A stretch of DNA of 64,000 nucleotides from Sporosarcina psychrophila. Lineage in GTDB: Bacteria; Bacillota; Bacilli; Bacillales_A; Planococcaceae. Shown piece by piece: positions 41,714 to 52,072 of this stretch. The notes beneath the pieces are model-generated. The model was not told where the DNA came from. It was given only the letters and a program-made list of their open reading frames with translations, and did no database searches. Made by a program: the position numbers and the translations under genes. Each line of letters opens with the position of its first letter. The first letter of the stretch is position 1. Where the stretch lies: the NCBI RefSeq assembly GCF_001590685.1, contig NZ_CP014616.1, forward strand, positions 3,223,001-3,287,000, given 5' to 3'.

Positions 41714-43789
41714 TTACTGCGTATCTTCTTTATAATCACATTCTGTACATTGAATCTGTACACCTTTTTTCAGTTTCTTTTCAACTAGCGTGCTTTCGCA
41801 TTTCGGACATGGTCTTGTAATCGGCTTATCCCATGAAACGTATTCACATTCCGGATATCTGTCACAGCCATAAAATATACGTTTTGTCTTACTTTTCCGT
41901 TCGACGACTTGTCCTTCTTTACATGTTGGACAAGTCACACCGATTGGTTTGATAATAGCTTTCGTATTGCGGCAATCCGGAAAATCGGAACAAGCCATAA
42001 ACTTGCCGTATCGACCCAATTTATAGACCATAGGAGAACCGCATTTCTCACAGTCTTCGCCAGCTGGTTCATCTTTGATTTCTATTTTTTCCATCTCTGC
42101 ATCTGCGATTTGCACATGCTTCTCAAAATCGCCATAGAAGTTATCAATAACCTTCTTCCATTTAATCAGACCATGCTCCACATTATCAAGTTCTTTTTCC
42201 ATTTGAGCTGTAAACTCAAGGTCGATAATATTAGGGAAGTATTGATCTACGGCCTGGTGAACAATACCGCCAAGTTCTGTCGGAAGGAATCTTTTCGCAT
42301 CGAGGACGACATAGCCTCGTTTTTGGATTGTGTCGAGCGTCGGTGCGTATGTTGATGGACGACCTATTCCCTGCTCCTCAAGCGTCTTGACCAATCTCGC
42401 TTCCGAAAACCTCGGTGGTGGCTGGGTAAAGTGCTGTTTGGGATCGATTTCACTAAACTTCACTTGTTCGCCTTCTTCAAGCGGCGGGAGGATACGGTCT
42501 TTCTCCTCTTCTTTATCATCATCACCTTCAACATACACTTTCATGAACCCTTGGAATTTAACTTGCGAACCATTCGCCCTGAAGCGAACATCACCATTCA
42601 CAAGATCGACCGCAACCGTATCGAGTACCGCTGGCGCCATTTGACTGGCGACGAGTCGTTCCCATATGAGTTTATAAAGCCGTAGTTGATCCCGTGACAA
42701 TACTGTTTTCATAGCTGCAGGTGGTCGCATAACAGATGTCGGGCGTACTGCCTCGTGTGCGTCCTGCGTTTTTGCGGTACTGCTTTTAGCTGCTGGCTTT
42801 GATGTCGCTACAAATTCTTGCCCATACATTGTTTCGATGAATGATCTTGCTTCCTCTTTTGCGCTATCGGCAATTCGAGTCGAATCAGTTCTCATGTACG
42901 TAATTAGACCAACTTGACCTTCTTTACCAAGGTTGATCCCTTCATAAAGCTGTTGGGCAAGCATCATTGTTTTTTTCGCTCGGAAGTTTAGCTTTCGTGC
43001 CGCTTCCTGTTGCAAAGATGAAGTCGTGAACGGCAATGCCGGATTTCGTTTGCGCTCTTTTTTAACCACATTCGCAATATCGAATGTATCTCCGCTTAAC
43101 CGGCTTAAGATTTCATCGACCTGTTGTTTGTCTGTAAGTTTTACTTTTTTCTTCGAATCGCCGAAGAAATCCGCTTCGAATGTTGTATCGTCTTTTTCGA
43201 ATTGACCGGAGATGCTCCAGTATTCTTCAGGAACGAATGCATTGATTTCATTTTCTCTGTCGATAATCATGCGAAGTGCGACGGATTGAACCCGGCCAGC
43301 GGATAACCCTTTTTTCACTTTTTTCCAAAGTATAGGGCTGATGTTGTAGCCTACAAGTCGATCTAAAATTCGGCGGGCTTGTTGAGCATCGACACGATCC
43401 ATATCGATTGGACGTGGATTCTTAAATGATTCTTTAATTGCTTCTTTTGTTATTTCATTGAAAACAACTCGACAATCTGATTCGATATCTACGCCAAGCT
43501 GGTTTGCCAAATGCCACGCAATCGCTTCCCCTTCTCTGTCGGGGTCAGCTGCGAGAAAGATTTTTTTAGCTTTTTTCGCTTCTTTTTTCAAATCTTGAAG
43601 AATCGGGCCTTTGCCGCGAATCGTAATGTATTTCGGTTCGAAATCATTTTCGGTATCTACGCCCATCTGACTTCGTGGAAGATCACGTAAATGCCCGAGT
43701 GATGCACGCACTTTATATTTTTTTCCGAGATAGCGTTCAATCGTTTTTGCCTTTGCGGGCGATTCCACAATTACTAGGTAGTCTGCCAT
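41714..43789 (-). CDS. topA: DNA topoisomerase I
   Basis: 691 residues. Relaxes negative supercoils. The TOPRIM domain (1-115) has [17 protein letters not shown] and [15 protein letters not shown]. The active-site Tyr is Y298 in [13 protein letters not shown]. Three C-terminal zinc ribbons are seen: CEKCGSPM...CSDFPDC, CPTCKEG...CDRYPEC, and CPKCESTL...CTEC. AAGGAGG lies 10 bases before the ATG. It follows dprA, separated by a MITE-like repeat. Confidence 0.98.
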   Translation of the reverse strand: MADYLVIVESPAKAKTIERYLGKKYKVRASLGHLRDLPRSQMGVDTENDFEPKYITIRGKGPILQDLKKEAKKAKKIFLAADPDREGEAIAWHLANQLGVDIESDCRVVFNEITKEAIKESFKNPRPIDMDRVDAQQARRILDRLVGYNISPILWKKVKKGLSAGRVQSVALRMIIDRENEINAFVPEEYWSISGQFEKDDTTFEADFFGDSKKKVKLTDKQQVDEILSRLSGDTFDIANVVKKERKRNPALPFTTSSLQQEAARKLNFRAKKTMMLAQQLYEGINLGKEGQVGLITYMRTDSTRIADSAKEEARSFIETMYGQEFVATSKPAAKSSTAKTQDAHEAVRPTSVMRPPAAMKTVLSRDQLRLYKLIWERLVASQMAPAVLDTVAVDLVNGDVRFRANGSQVKFQGFMKVYVEGDDDKEEEKDRILPPLEEGEQVKFSEIDPKQHFTQPPPRFSEARLVKTLEEQGIGRPSTYAPTLDTIQKRGYVVLDAKRFLPTELGGIVHQAVDQYFPNIIDLEFTAQMEKELDNVEHGLIKWKKVIDNFYGDFEKHVQIADAEMEKIEIKDEPAGEDCEKCGSPMVYKLGRYGKFMACSDFPDCRNTKAIIKPIGVTCPTCKEGQVVERKSKTKRIFYGCDRYPECEYVSWDKPITRPCPKCESTLVEKKLKKGVQIQCTECDYKEDTQ

Positions 43790-43839
43790 TAAGTGTATGC
43801 CTCCTTAAAGAGGTTTTGTATTTATTCATCAAAAGAGGT

Positions 43840-44101
43840 AGTTCAAAAAGTCCGGACTTGCACAGGACATGCTGACTTCTGTGTTACCGCAGGACGCGGA
43901 GTCTTTAACAGAAGTTCTTAATAGCTGTCGAAGGGCCGCTCGAAGCGGGTCACGCGGCTGTTGCCACAGGACGTGGCGATCTTAGGCTGCGTTATTGTCA
44001 GCTTGCTCTTTCGCTCCTCACATATAAACAACATACGCTGCGGTGCTCGAAGGCTACGCTTCTTATTACTCCTCGGCTTTTTTTGTCCTTCCTTTTGAAC
44101 T
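43840..44101. mobile_element. MITE-like dispersed repeat between topA and dprA
   Basis: About 262 bases bounded by imperfect inverted ends AGTTCAAAAAG (43840-43850) and CCTTTTGAACT (44091-44101). The inside has paired blocks (CGCAGGACGCGGAGTC, CCACAGGACGTGGCGATC, CGAAGCGGGTCACGCGGC). It carries no transposase. A short minus-strand frame (43918-44127) crosses it but has no recognisable protein. Non-autonomous mobility is inferred from the ends only. Confidence 0.6.
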
Positions 44102-44181
44102 TTAACCCAAAAGAATATCTGTTGCAAAATGTATACCAGTTTTAAGATTAAAGCAACCTTTTCAATGAAAAAGAGTTTTAT

Positions 44182-45069
44182 TCATCCATTGAAAACGAGT
44201 GATTCGACGATTTGGAACCCGTTCCATACCGGTCTTGCACCTTCATCTATCAACCTATTTGGACCAGCTGATAACAATGATGTGACTGGCCCGGGAACTG
44301 CATAGATATCTTTCCCGTGATCAAGTGCATGTTCGACCGTACTCATCGTTCCACTTTTATCTGCCGATTCGGTGACAACGACCGCATCTGACAACCCGCT
44401 TATGATACGATTGCGCATCGGAAAAGTCCAACGTTCCGGGTTTACATATGGTGGGTATTCTGTAATTAGAAGATGATTTAGTGCTATTCTTTCGGCGAGT
44501 GCACGATTCTCTTTCGGGTAAAGATGGAAAAATCCATGCCCAAGTACTGCAATTGTTTTACCGCCGTATTTAAGTGCTGCTATATGCGCCATCGTGTCGG
44601 CTCCCGTTGCTAATCCCGATACGATAATAGCTCCATTTTCTACAAGTGGAGGTACAATAAGCGACATCACTTCTTGTGAATAAACAGTTGCTTTCCGAGC
44701 TCCAATAATAGCCACTTTAAATTGTTTCGCGAGTAATGTGTGGTCCCCTTTTGCATAGAGAACTGCCGGAGGATCAATAAGTACGTGTAACTGGTCAGGA
44801 TATAAGGGATTGGTGAACGGGATTGGGGTGATTGCATTCCGCTCATATAACGCTTCGTAGGGGGTGTCTGCGTTACGGTCTAGACTGTCTTTCAATTGAA
44901 TCGCTTTTGACACAGAGATGTTTAGGATATGAGCAAGTTCAACCGCCTTGTAAACATATAACTTTTCGAGATTGGGGTCTATCTCGTAAAGTCTGTTTAA
45001 TCTGTTCAAAGGCACCGGAAATACATAGTGGAGCGCTAGTAATCGCCTTTCGGCATCTGTCAGTACCAT
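44182..45069 (-). CDS. dprA: DNA processing protein DprA (Smf)
   Basis: 295 residues from the ATG at 45069, with GGAGGG at good spacing. It binds incoming single-stranded DNA in transformation and loads RecA. The Rossmann fold motifs are GARKATVYSQEV, VSGLATGADTMAHIAALKYG, and LSDAVVVTESADKSGTM. An N-terminal SAM-like region (about 1-70) is present, and a C-terminal winged domain seems absent. It lies after sucD, as in B. subtilis. Confidence 0.95.
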   Translation of the reverse strand: MVLTDAERRLLALHYVFPVPLNRLNRLYEIDPNLEKLYVYKAVELAHILNISVSKAIQLKDSLDRNADTPYEALYERNAITPIPFTNPLYPDQLHVLIDPPAVLYAKGDHTLLAKQFKVAIIGARKATVYSQEVMSLIVPPLVENGAIIVSGLATGADTMAHIAALKYGGKTIAVLGHGFFHLYPKENRALAERIALNHLLITEYPPYVNPERWTFPMRNRIISGLSDAVVVTESADKSGTMSTVEHALDHGKDIYAVPGPVTSLLSAGPNRLIDEGARPVWNGFQIVESLVFNG

Positions 45070-45089
45070 CGAATCCCTCCTTTTAAAGT

Positions 45090-45129
45090 AAAAAAAGATG
45101 CAGCGCATAAACTAGCACGCTGCATCTTT
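45090..45129 (-). terminator. Rho-independent terminator after sucD
   Basis: A perfect 12-bp stem AAAGATGCAGCG/CGCTGCATCTTT with a 12-nt loop, then TTTTTTT on the minus strand. It begins 5 bases after the sucD stop and ends 20 bases before the dprA start. Confidence 0.9.
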
Positions 45130-45133
45130 CATA

Positions 45134-46036
45134 TTAATGTGTTTTACACTTTTCGTATAGACCTTTTTCTTTAATTACTTTAATTAATGTTTCGCCGATA
45201 ACAGATGGCGTGTCCGCAACTTCAACGCCTGCAGCGTTAAGTGCTTTGATTTTCTCAGCAGCTGTTCCTTTACCGCCGGAAATGATGGCACCAGCATGGC
45301 CCATACGTTTTCCTTCAGGAGCTGTTTGACCACCGATAAAGCCAACAACAGGCTTCGTCATGTTCGCTTGAATCCACGCAGCTGCTTCTTCTTCACCAGT
45401 TCCACCGATTTCACCGATCATAACTACTGCATATGTCTCAGGATCTTCGTTGAATTCTTTTAGTACATCGATGAAGTTTGTTCCATTAACTGGGTCTCCG
45501 CCGATACCAACAGAAGTTGACTGTCCGATTCCAGCGTTCGTCAATTGAAGAACTGCTTCATACGTCAGTGTACCTGAACGTGAAACAACGCCTACATGAC
45601 CTTTTGTATTAATGTAGCCAGGCATGATGCCGATTTTACATTCGTCTGCAGTGATAACACCCGGACAGTTTGGACCGACAAGACGTGTTTTCTTGCCTTC
45701 CATGTAGCGCTTAACTTTGACCATATCAAGTACTGGGATATGTTCTGTAATACAGATTGTCATGTCAAGTTCTGCTTCTACTGCTTCAAGGATTGCATCT
45801 GCAGCAAATGGAGCTGGAACATAAATAACTGATACGTTTGCGCCTGTTGCTTTTACAGCTTCTTCAACTGTGTTGAAAACAGGAACACCCGCCGCTTCAG
45901 TTCCACCTTTACCAGGTGTAACTCCGCCAACAATTTTCGTTCCGTACTCTAGCATTTGTTCTGTATGGAAAAGTGCTGTAGCACCTGTAATTCCTTGTAC
46001 GATAACTTTTGTATCTTTGTTAATAAAAATACTCAT
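45134..46036 (-). CDS. sucD: Succinyl-CoA ligase alpha subunit
   Basis: 300 residues. TCA-cycle enzyme with SucC that makes ATP or GTP from succinyl-CoA. The CoA-binding Rossmann motif [17 protein letters not shown] is near residue 13, and the phosphorylated His is H247 in [18 protein letters not shown] is typical. It follows sucC after 18 bases and ends in a strong terminator. Confidence 0.97.
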   Translation of the reverse strand: MSIFINKDTKVIVQGITGATALFHTEQMLEYGTKIVGGVTPGKGGTEAAGVPVFNTVEEAVKATGANVSVIYVPAPFAADAILEAVEAELDMTICITEHIPVLDMVKVKRYMEGKKTRLVGPNCPGVITADECKIGIMPGYINTKGHVGVVSRSGTLTYEAVLQLTNAGIGQSTSVGIGGDPVNGTNFIDVLKEFNEDPETYAVVMIGEIGGTGEEEAAAWIQANMTKPVVGFIGGQTAPEGKRMGHAGAIISGGKGTAAEKIKALNAAGVEVADTPSVIGETLIKVIKEKGLYEKCKTH

Positions 46037-46054
46037 CGTTTGTCCCTGCCTTTC

Positions 46055-47215
46055 TTAACCTACTAGTTCTACAATCTTTTTAGCACCGTCTGCCATCGTG
46101 TCAGCAGCGATGATGTTCAAACCTGATTCATTCAAAAGTGCTTTACCTAAGTCGACGTTTGTACCTTCTAAACGAACAACAAGTGGTACTTGTAGACCTA
46201 CTTCTTTAGATGCTGCAATAACACCTTCAGCAATAACGTCACACTTCATAATACCACCGAAAATGTTGACGAAAATCCCTTTGACATTTGGGTCAGAAAG
46301 GATGATTTTGAACGCTTCTGTAACTTTTTCAGCCGTTGCACTACCACCAACGTCAAGGAAGTTAGCAGGTGAACCACCGAAGTAGTTAATCGTATCCATT
46401 GTAGCCATTGCAAGACCTGCACCGTTAACCATACAACCAACGTTTCCGTCAAGAGAAATATAGCTTAGGTCAAATTTTGAAGCTTCGATTTCTTTTGGAT
46501 CTTCTTCATCATAGTCGCGAAGTGCTTGGATATCTTTATGACGGTATAGTGCACTGTCGTCAAAGTTGAATTTCGCGTCAAGAGCAAGTACATCGTCACC
46601 AGCTGTTACAACTAGTGGGTTAATTTCAACAATAGATGCGTCTTTTTCTACGAACACTTGGTAAAGTCCAAGCATGAATTTCGCTGCTTTGTTTACAAGG
46701 TGCGTAGGGATGTTCATGTTATATGCCATGCGGCGTGCTTGGAATCCAGTCAAACCAGCAACTGGGTCGATGACTTCTTTGAAAATCTTTTCAGGTGTTG
46801 CTTCCGCAACTTCCTCGATGTCCATTCCGCCTTCTTCAGAACCCATAAGTGTTACACGGTCTGTTGCACTGTCAAGGACAAGTCCAAGATAGTATTCTTT
46901 TTTGATATCAGAACCTTCTTCGATAAGAAGACGTTTGATCTCTTTACCTTCTGGGCCTGTTTGGTGAGTCACAAGTGTCTTACCAATCAATTCTTTAGCA
47001 TAAGCACGAACTTCATCAAGATTTTTTGCAATCTTAACGCCGCCCGCTTTCCCACGTCCACCCGCGTGGATTTGTGCTTTAACTACGATAATGTCTGTAC
47101 CTAGTTCCTTTGCAGCTTTTACTGCTTCCTCAGGAGAGAAAGCAACAAGACCGTTAGAAACTGCTACACCATATTCTCTTAGTAGCTGTTTGCCTTGATA
47201 TTCATGGATATTCAT
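46055..47215 (-). CDS. sucC: Succinyl-CoA ligase beta subunit
   Basis: 386 residues. ATP-grasp protein starting [20 protein letters not shown]. Nucleotide- and CoA-site motifs [37 protein letters not shown] and [17 protein letters not shown] are intact. It is transcribed with sucD from a promoter at 47266-47294. Confidence 0.97.
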   Translation of the reverse strand: MNIHEYQGKQLLREYGVAVSNGLVAFSPEEAVKAAKELGTDIIVVKAQIHAGGRGKAGGVKIAKNLDEVRAYAKELIGKTLVTHQTGPEGKEIKRLLIEEGSDIKKEYYLGLVLDSATDRVTLMGSEEGGMDIEEVAEATPEKIFKEVIDPVAGLTGFQARRMAYNMNIPTHLVNKAAKFMLGLYQVFVEKDASIVEINPLVVTAGDDVLALDAKFNFDDSALYRHKDIQALRDYDEEDPKEIEASKFDLSYISLDGNVGCMVNGAGLAMATMDTINYFGGSPANFLDVGGSATAEKVTEAFKIILSDPNVKGIFVNIFGGIMKCDVIAEGVIAASKEVGLQVPLVVRLEGTNVDLGKALLNESGLNIIAADTMADGAKKIVELVG

Positions 47216-47265
47216 CTTACATCCTCCATTCGTACTTCTAAGCTATTTAATTTACTGCCTTATCC

Positions 47266-47294
47266 ATTGTAGTAAACATGTCAAACAATGTCCA
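47266..47294 (-). promoter_or_regulatory. SigA-type promoter of sucCD
   Basis: -35 TGGACA (47289-47294), a 17-nt spacer and -10 TACAAT (47266-47271). It gives a leader of about 45 nt before sucC. I saw no clear CcpA or other operator. Confidence 0.65.
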
Positions 47295-47332
47295 CAATTG
47301 AATTCCAAATGTAGAAATTTGTCGAATCTATT

Positions 47333-47629
47333 TCAAACTTTCATTTTTCGTTTTGCTCCATGTTCGCGGTCAATCTGATAAATGTAGGCAAATACTTCGG
47401 ATACTGCTTTGTACAATTCTTCTGGAATTGATTCGTTAACGTTTAGTTGCCCTAAAATTTCAACGAGGCTTGGATCTTCCTGAATGGGAATATTATTCGC
47501 CTTTGCTTTTTCCAATATATTTTCGGCGATTTTCCCTTTCCCTTTCGCGACTACTTTTGGAGCACCTGCCGAAAACGGTTCATACGAAAGGGCGACCGCC
47601 TCTTTTCGAGTATGACGTTCTTCTGTCAT
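47333..47629 (-). CDS. ylqH: YlqH, FlhB C-terminal-domain-like protein
   Basis: 98 residues that match the C-terminal cytoplasmic tail of FlhB: AVALSYEPFSAGAPKVVAKG, ENILEKAKANNIPIQEDPSL and IPEELYKAVSEVFAYIYQID. The membrane part is missing and the NPTH autocleavage motif is replaced (ALSYEPF). Such FlhB-like tails can partly replace the FlhB tail in some bacteria. It overlaps ylqG by 4 bases. True flhB is at 18014. Confidence 0.85.
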   Translation of the reverse strand: MTEERHTRKEAVALSYEPFSAGAPKVVAKGKGKIAENILEKAKANNIPIQEDPSLVEILGQLNVNESIPEELYKAVSEVFAYIYQIDREHGAKRKMKV

Positions 47630-49623
47630 ATGCGGAAGTCAACTCCTTGCCCATCAATTTTCATTGTTTTCTTCTGTTTCTGCACGTTTTTTTCTTCCTC
47701 GATAAAATTCTTAAAGAATACCCCTGACAATTTATAGCCCGTCGACTCGAGTCCCACTTTCAATCTCTCCTGAAGAGGCCCTCCTCCAATCGACTTAAGC
47801 GTCTCATCTGCATTAAAGATGGTCACCATTACGACCCTATTCTGGACTTGCATATCGATAATCGTCTTGTTAATAGAGTCGAGTTCGAGATAAAAAAGAA
47901 TTCGTGCATAGTCAGCATCTATTTTTCCATCTTTTTGCATTTGTCCATTCCACTGCAATGTCGCATCGATACGCTTGCCAAAAAACTCAAGTGGAACTTG
48001 CATAATCAGTTGATGTTGCACACCGTTTTCCCCCGACTGGAGTAACTGCCCATTCATCCTCGTGACGACTGTTTCTGCAGCATCACGGAGAGCCGCCGAG
48101 ACAGATGGGTCATGCATCAGAGCCAGTAGCTGCGGTTTCAACATTTCCGCAAGACGTCCAAAATCAGGTTCTTTTCCGAGTAACCCCGCCTCATAATTGA
48201 GCCCGAATGAACGTATGACCGTTTGTAGCGCATCTTTCAACGCTTTTCCATCAATCATCGAAGCAACAGCGACTTCTGCTGCCTGCACCGTTTTCTGGAT
48301 AGCTGGGTTATCAGATCGTTCCGCCGTTTGCAGTAGTACAGCTAACTTCTCAGTCCCTTGCTGACCGAGTAGAGTGAGTAATTGTTCTTTATGCCCCTCC
48401 GCTAAGGTACTAGTTTGGAAAGGGGTTACGGCTGCATTTTCTGCCGTTATCCGCGTATATGCCTGACTGAATTCCTGAACAAACTTCGTTGGCGATTGTG
48501 CAATTGGCTGTGCATTTACGGCACGATCAATCATTGCCGTGAGCACCGTTTTCTGCTGTGCATTTGTCCCCGGATCGGATGAAATTAACGTTTTCAAGTT
48601 TTCCATCGGGACTTTCTGTTGAGCTGGCGGAGCTTCTCCAATCTGCTTGAGCATTGTCAGCACCTGCTGCACAATCGGTATTGACGCTAAAGGCGCTTGA
48701 GGCTTAATGGCAGCCTGTCTATTCATAGTTGTGACGGGAACGTCCTGCGGTCCTGCCAGGACTGATTGCGATGCAGTTAAGGCATTACTTCGTGCAACGC
48801 CTTCTCCTGAAATCAATGAAGCGAGCACTTGCGGCAAGTTTGCAAGAGATGTCCGTTCCGGTAAAACACCTGCACTTTTCAACATTTGCAGGGTAGCAAA
48901 ACGGTCTTCTCCAGGCGCGGAACGATCCAATAACGTGAGGATAGATTGACCTAGTAGCGCTCCTCCTGTCACCTGGGCAAACGGCTTGGCCATCTTCTCT
49001 AGCGCAGATAAAATCGCATCTTTGACCTGCGACGTAACCGTGTTATCCAGGGCCAACGCATTTCGCAACGAAGTCAAAACACTATGCAACCCTTCTTTTG
49101 TTTCGACTCCTAAAAGTGACCGAAAGATATTCTCAGTAAGCGGCAATTTCAGCTCAATCATCTTCTGAAGTGACGCGAGTGCTTCATTGCGCGCGGCTGG
49201 CGGTACGCCTTTTAATAACGTTTCCGCCTCCAGCAAACTATCCCGCGTCATCGGAATTTTATTCTTCATGACGAACGCCAACAATGCTTGCATTTCTGGC
49301 GTCTTTGGCAATTGCATTGCATCCATTAATCCGCCGAGTTGCCGCGCCTGCCCTTCTGTAGCTTGAAGGGGTCCTGAAATGATCTTCAGTTGCAATTCTG
49401 GCTTAACTGCATTTACTTGAAAGTAGTAGGAGTCACCCGCTCTCATCGGAATTTCCAATTTAGCGAATACCTTTTGTCCACCAATTTGGACTTCAGCCAT
49501 TTGGCCGGGATAAAGCTGCTTAATCTGCCCATGGACCATTTGACCTTCATTCAAGACAAGCGGCCTATTTGGGACTGCGCCCGCCGCCTGACTTGCCGAT
49601 ACTGCCGCAGTAGGAAAATTCAT
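47626..49623 (-). CDS. ylqG: YlqG, large FliK-like protein
   Basis: 665 residues. The N-terminus has an OB-like segment (MVHGQIKQLYPGQMAEVQIG, then VFAKLEIPMRAGDSYYFQV). A long helical, Ala/Gln-rich middle follows. The C-terminal part (about 540-640: VQHQLIMQVPLEFFGKRIDA, then DYARILFYLELDSINKTIID) resembles the Flg_hook domain of FliK. Its role is unknown. Coupling with the FlhB-like ylqH mirrors the FliK-FlhB pair. It starts with a 4-base overlap with rnhB. Confidence 0.8.
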   Translation of the reverse strand: MNFPTAAVSASQAAGAVPNRPLVLNEGQMVHGQIKQLYPGQMAEVQIGGQKVFAKLEIPMRAGDSYYFQVNAVKPELQLKIISGPLQATEGQARQLGGLMDAMQLPKTPEMQALLAFVMKNKIPMTRDSLLEAETLLKGVPPAARNEALASLQKMIELKLPLTENIFRSLLGVETKEGLHSVLTSLRNALALDNTVTSQVKDAILSALEKMAKPFAQVTGGALLGQSILTLLDRSAPGEDRFATLQMLKSAGVLPERTSLANLPQVLASLISGEGVARSNALTASQSVLAGPQDVPVTTMNRQAAIKPQAPLASIPIVQQVLTMLKQIGEAPPAQQKVPMENLKTLISSDPGTNAQQKTVLTAMIDRAVNAQPIAQSPTKFVQEFSQAYTRITAENAAVTPFQTSTLAEGHKEQLLTLLGQQGTEKLAVLLQTAERSDNPAIQKTVQAAEVAVASMIDGKALKDALQTVIRSFGLNYEAGLLGKEPDFGRLAEMLKPQLLALMHDPSVSAALRDAAETVVTRMNGQLLQSGENGVQHQLIMQVPLEFFGKRIDATLQWNGQMQKDGKIDADYARILFYLELDSINKTIIDMQVQNRVVMVTIFNADETLKSIGGGPLQERLKVGLESTGYKLSGVFFKNFIEEEKNVQKQKKTMKIDGQGVDFRI

Positions 49624-50402
49624 CGGTTCTTCCTCCCTCCGTCCAACATTGATTTAACAGGTTCGAAAGTTGTACGGTGATGTTCACACGGTCCATGTTT
49701 TTGAAGCGCTAGAACATGTTCCCCAGTCCCATATCCCGCGTTTTTCTTGAAATTATACATAGGAAAGTCGTTATGTAAATCATCCATAATGGCATCTCTC
49801 GTTGTTTTTGCAATAATCGATGCAGCCGCCACAGCTAAACTCAACGCATCACCTTTAATGACTGATTCTGTAGGACAGTTTACAGCGAGTTTCATGGCAT
49901 CCACGATTACGAAATCAGGATTGACAGTAAGTCCCTCTACCGCCTGTTCCATCGAATCCCTTGTTGCGGCGTAAATATTCATATCATCAATCATATGGGC
50001 TGATTGGATATGCGCTGAATAAGCGATAGCGACGCTTTTTATCTGTTCCGCAAGCCGTTCTCGTTCTGCCTTTGATATAGCCTTTGAATCATCCAGTCCA
50101 ATAAGTTCCGGCGTTTCGCGTGGCAGAATAACCGCTGCGGTGACCACAGGACCCGCTAAAGGTCCTCTCCCCGCCTCATCCACCCCAGCGATCAACGCAC
50201 CTTCAAACGGCGCATACGACCTATCAAACGCTTCTTTCAGCATATGATTATGTTCTATGGCTTTCCGCTTTTCATACTGGCGCTTCCAGCGACTAAGTGC
50301 ATTTTGCACGCCTGTTCTTGAATCCTGCTCCAGCACTTCCATCCAAGACTCCGGTTCTTTAACATGTGTCAGCCGTTCCGTAATTTCCTTTATCGTTTTC
50401 AA
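49620..50402 (-). CDS. rnhB: Ribonuclease HII
   Basis: 260 residues from a TTG at 50402; a GTG at 50411 overlaps the ribosome site GGAGAG and is less likely. It cuts RNA in RNA-DNA hybrids and removes misincorporated ribonucleotides. The acidic triad D75, E76 (in AGVDEAGRGPLAGPVV) and the Asp of VIVDAMKLA are present. The N-terminal extension of about 65 residues is typical of Bacilli. It may be transcribed from a SigD-like site at 50454. Confidence 0.95.
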   Translation of the reverse strand: MKTIKEITERLTHVKEPESWMEVLEQDSRTGVQNALSRWKRQYEKRKAIEHNHMLKEAFDRSYAPFEGALIAGVDEAGRGPLAGPVVTAAVILPRETPELIGLDDSKAISKAERERLAEQIKSVAIAYSAHIQSAHMIDDMNIYAATRDSMEQAVEGLTVNPDFVIVDAMKLAVNCPTESVIKGDALSLAVAAASIIAKTTRDAIMDDLHNDFPMYNFKKNAGYGTGEHVLALQKHGPCEHHRTTFEPVKSMLDGGRKNR

Positions 50403-50453
50403 TCTGATCACTCTCCAGTAACAGTCGACTTATCGATCCATCTCTTTATTAGT

Positions 50454-50480
50454 ATATCGGCTATCTTTGTCACTTTTCGA
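50454..50480 (-). promoter_or_regulatory. SigD-type -10 element before rnhB-ylqG-ylqH
   Basis: GCCGATAT (50454-50461), the exact SigD -10 consensus, lies 51 bases before the rnhB start on the minus strand. The -35 is weak: only GAAA at 13-nt spacing resembles TAAA. It sits between the rbgA terminator and rnhB. Confidence 0.45.
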
Positions 50481-50489
50481 CTCCCATAA

Positions 50490-50537
50490 AAGAAAAGGCC
50501 GATTGCCGCGGAATTAATTCCGTGCCGGCATCGGCCT
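50490..50537 (-). terminator. Rho-independent terminator after rbgA
   Basis: A long stem starting in the rbgA stop codon, AGGCCGAT.../ATCGGCCT, extends through inner pairs CGG and GGAATTAATTCC. TTTTC follows on the minus strand. Confidence 0.85.
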
Positions 50538-51399
50538 AGTCATTTTGTGATTGTTGTGATGTGAAGTCAAATGTCAGTTTACCAAGGTATTCATTACGAA
50601 TATCACGGACAACCAACTCTGCCACTTTGTCATAATCGACTTCTCCACCGACAGCATACACTTTACGAAGTGAACCAATCTTTTCAAAAATCGGAAGGAT
50701 TTCGTCGCCGACGGTTGTTAATCCATATCTGTCTGTCAGCCGAGCTGGATAATTCGTTTCGAGGAAACGAAGGCCATACACTGCCAAGTCTTCCATATTT
50801 ACAATTTTATCCTTAATAGCGCCTGTCAGTGCAAGCTTAAAGCCAACTTCTTTATCCTCGAATTTAGGCCACAGAATACCTGGCGTATCTAAAAGTTCAA
50901 GCTCTTTTTCATATTTAATCCACTGTTGAGCTTTTGTAACGCCAGGCGTATTACCTGTTTTCGCAATATTTTTCTTGGCAAGTCTGTTAATAAGTGTCGA
51001 TTTCCCAACGTTTGGAATCCCCACTATCATCGCACGCATGGCGCCCGGACGAATGCCTCTTGAACGCATTCTTTCCAACTTCGGCTCCAAAATCTCTTTC
51101 GCAGCTTTTATAACAGTCTGAAGCCCTCTACCTTCAAATGAATTGATGGCAACTGCACGCATTCCTTGCGCTTCAAAATAACGGATCCAGCGCGCTGTTT
51201 CCGTTTCATCCGCAAGGTCCATCTTGTTCAGTATAAGAAGTCTTGGTTTTTGATGAATGACTTCGTCAATCATCGGATTTCTAGAAGATAGCGGAAGCCT
51301 AGCATCGATTAATTCAAAAACGATGTCAACAAGCTTCAGTTTTTCGGTTACTTCTCGGCGAGCTTTCGCCATATGTCCGGGAAACCATTGAATTGTCAT
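50536..51399 (-). CDS. rbgA: Ribosome biogenesis GTPase RbgA (YlqF)
   Basis: 287 residues. Circularly permuted GTPase needed for late 50S assembly. Motif order shows the permutation: G4 NKMD at 58-61 comes before the P-loop GIPNVGKS at 127-134 and G3 DTPG in [11 protein letters not shown]. The N-terminus [16 protein letters not shown] is typical. It starts 18 bases after lepB and ends in a terminator. Confidence 0.97.
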   Translation of the reverse strand: MTIQWFPGHMAKARREVTEKLKLVDIVFELIDARLPLSSRNPMIDEVIHQKPRLLILNKMDLADETETARWIRYFEAQGMRAVAINSFEGRGLQTVIKAAKEILEPKLERMRSRGIRPGAMRAMIVGIPNVGKSTLINRLAKKNIAKTGNTPGVTKAQQWIKYEKELELLDTPGILWPKFEDKEVGFKLALTGAIKDKIVNMEDLAVYGLRFLETNYPARLTDRYGLTTVGDEILPIFEKIGSLRKVYAVGGEVDYDKVAELVVRDIRNEYLGKLTFDFTSQQSQND

Positions 51400-51416
51400 G
51401 TTGTTAGTTCCTCCCG

Positions 51417-51977
51417 TCAGTTAATAATTCCAAAATCTTTAATCGGCCAGAAAACGACTTTTGTACTACCAATGATTTCATCGATGGCAACAGCTCCAAT
51501 ATGCCTGGAGTCTTTACTCTTTCTTCTGTTATCCCCCATGACAAACACATGATCTGCCGGGACTGTCGTGCTTTGGATTTTCTCTTCAAGTGTGAAATCT
51601 TCAGTCAGCGGACTGTCTGCCACTTCCGATTTGTATTGATCGAGATAAGGCTCTTCGAACGGTTTTCCATTGACGTATAAAACGTCATCCCGGTATTCTA
51701 CTTCGTCGCCAGGAAGTCCAATTACCCTTTTTATGTAATCTTTCTCTTCAGGTGCATGAAACACAACGACATCAAACCGTTTTGGTTCTCCAATTGTATA
51801 ACCAATTTTATTAACAATCATTCGATCGCCATTCTCAAGTGTTGGCATCATCGAAACACCATCGACAACGATCGGTGTAAAGAGGAAAACTCGGATGATT
51901 GCTGCAAGGCCGAATGCGATTAAAAGCGCCTTGACCCATTCCCATGTTTCGTTTTTCTTCTTCTTTTCATCATTCAT
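51417..51977 (-). CDS. lepB: Type I signal peptidase
   Basis: 186 residues from the ATG at 51977, 8 bases after AGGAGG. One N-terminal membrane helix ([20 protein letters not shown]) anchors an extracellular domain with catalytic Ser42 in GVSMMPTL and Lys83 in [12 protein letters not shown]. The [14 protein letters not shown] box is present. It removes signal peptides from Sec-exported proteins. It lies between rplS and rbgA. Confidence 0.96.
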   Translation of the reverse strand: MNDEKKKKNETWEWVKALLIAFGLAAIIRVFLFTPIVVDGVSMMPTLENGDRMIVNKIGYTIGEPKRFDVVVFHAPEEKDYIKRVIGLPGDEVEYRDDVLYVNGKPFEEPYLDQYKSEVADSPLTEDFTLEEKIQSTTVPADHVFVMGDNRRKSKDSRHIGAVAIDEIIGSTKVVFWPIKDFGIIN

Positions 51978-52033
51978 TGGCAAGGCCTCCTGCTTACTAC
52001 TGTTCTTATTGTACAGTCTATTTATTTTTGAGG

Positions 52034-52064
52034 CAAAAAGAAAGGAGGCCGTTTGTGGGCCTCC
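52034..52064 (-). terminator. Rho-independent terminator after rplS
   Basis: A 7-bp stem GGAGGCC/GGCCTCC with a 7-nt loop and the tail TTTCTTTTT on the minus strand, 8 bases after the rplS stop. lepB therefore needs its own promoter or read-through. Confidence 0.85.
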
Positions 52065-52072
52065 TGCATTTT

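Noticed and set aside
43918..44127. 69-residue minus-strand open frame
   Set aside because: It lies across the MITE-like repeat, is rich in Arg/Lys/Ser from GC-rich repeat DNA, and has no ribosome site or domain.
50412..50453. A full SigD promoter with good -35 near rnhB
   Set aside because: Only the -10 octamer is a clear match; no TAAA lies at 13-16 bases, so I list it as a candidate element only.
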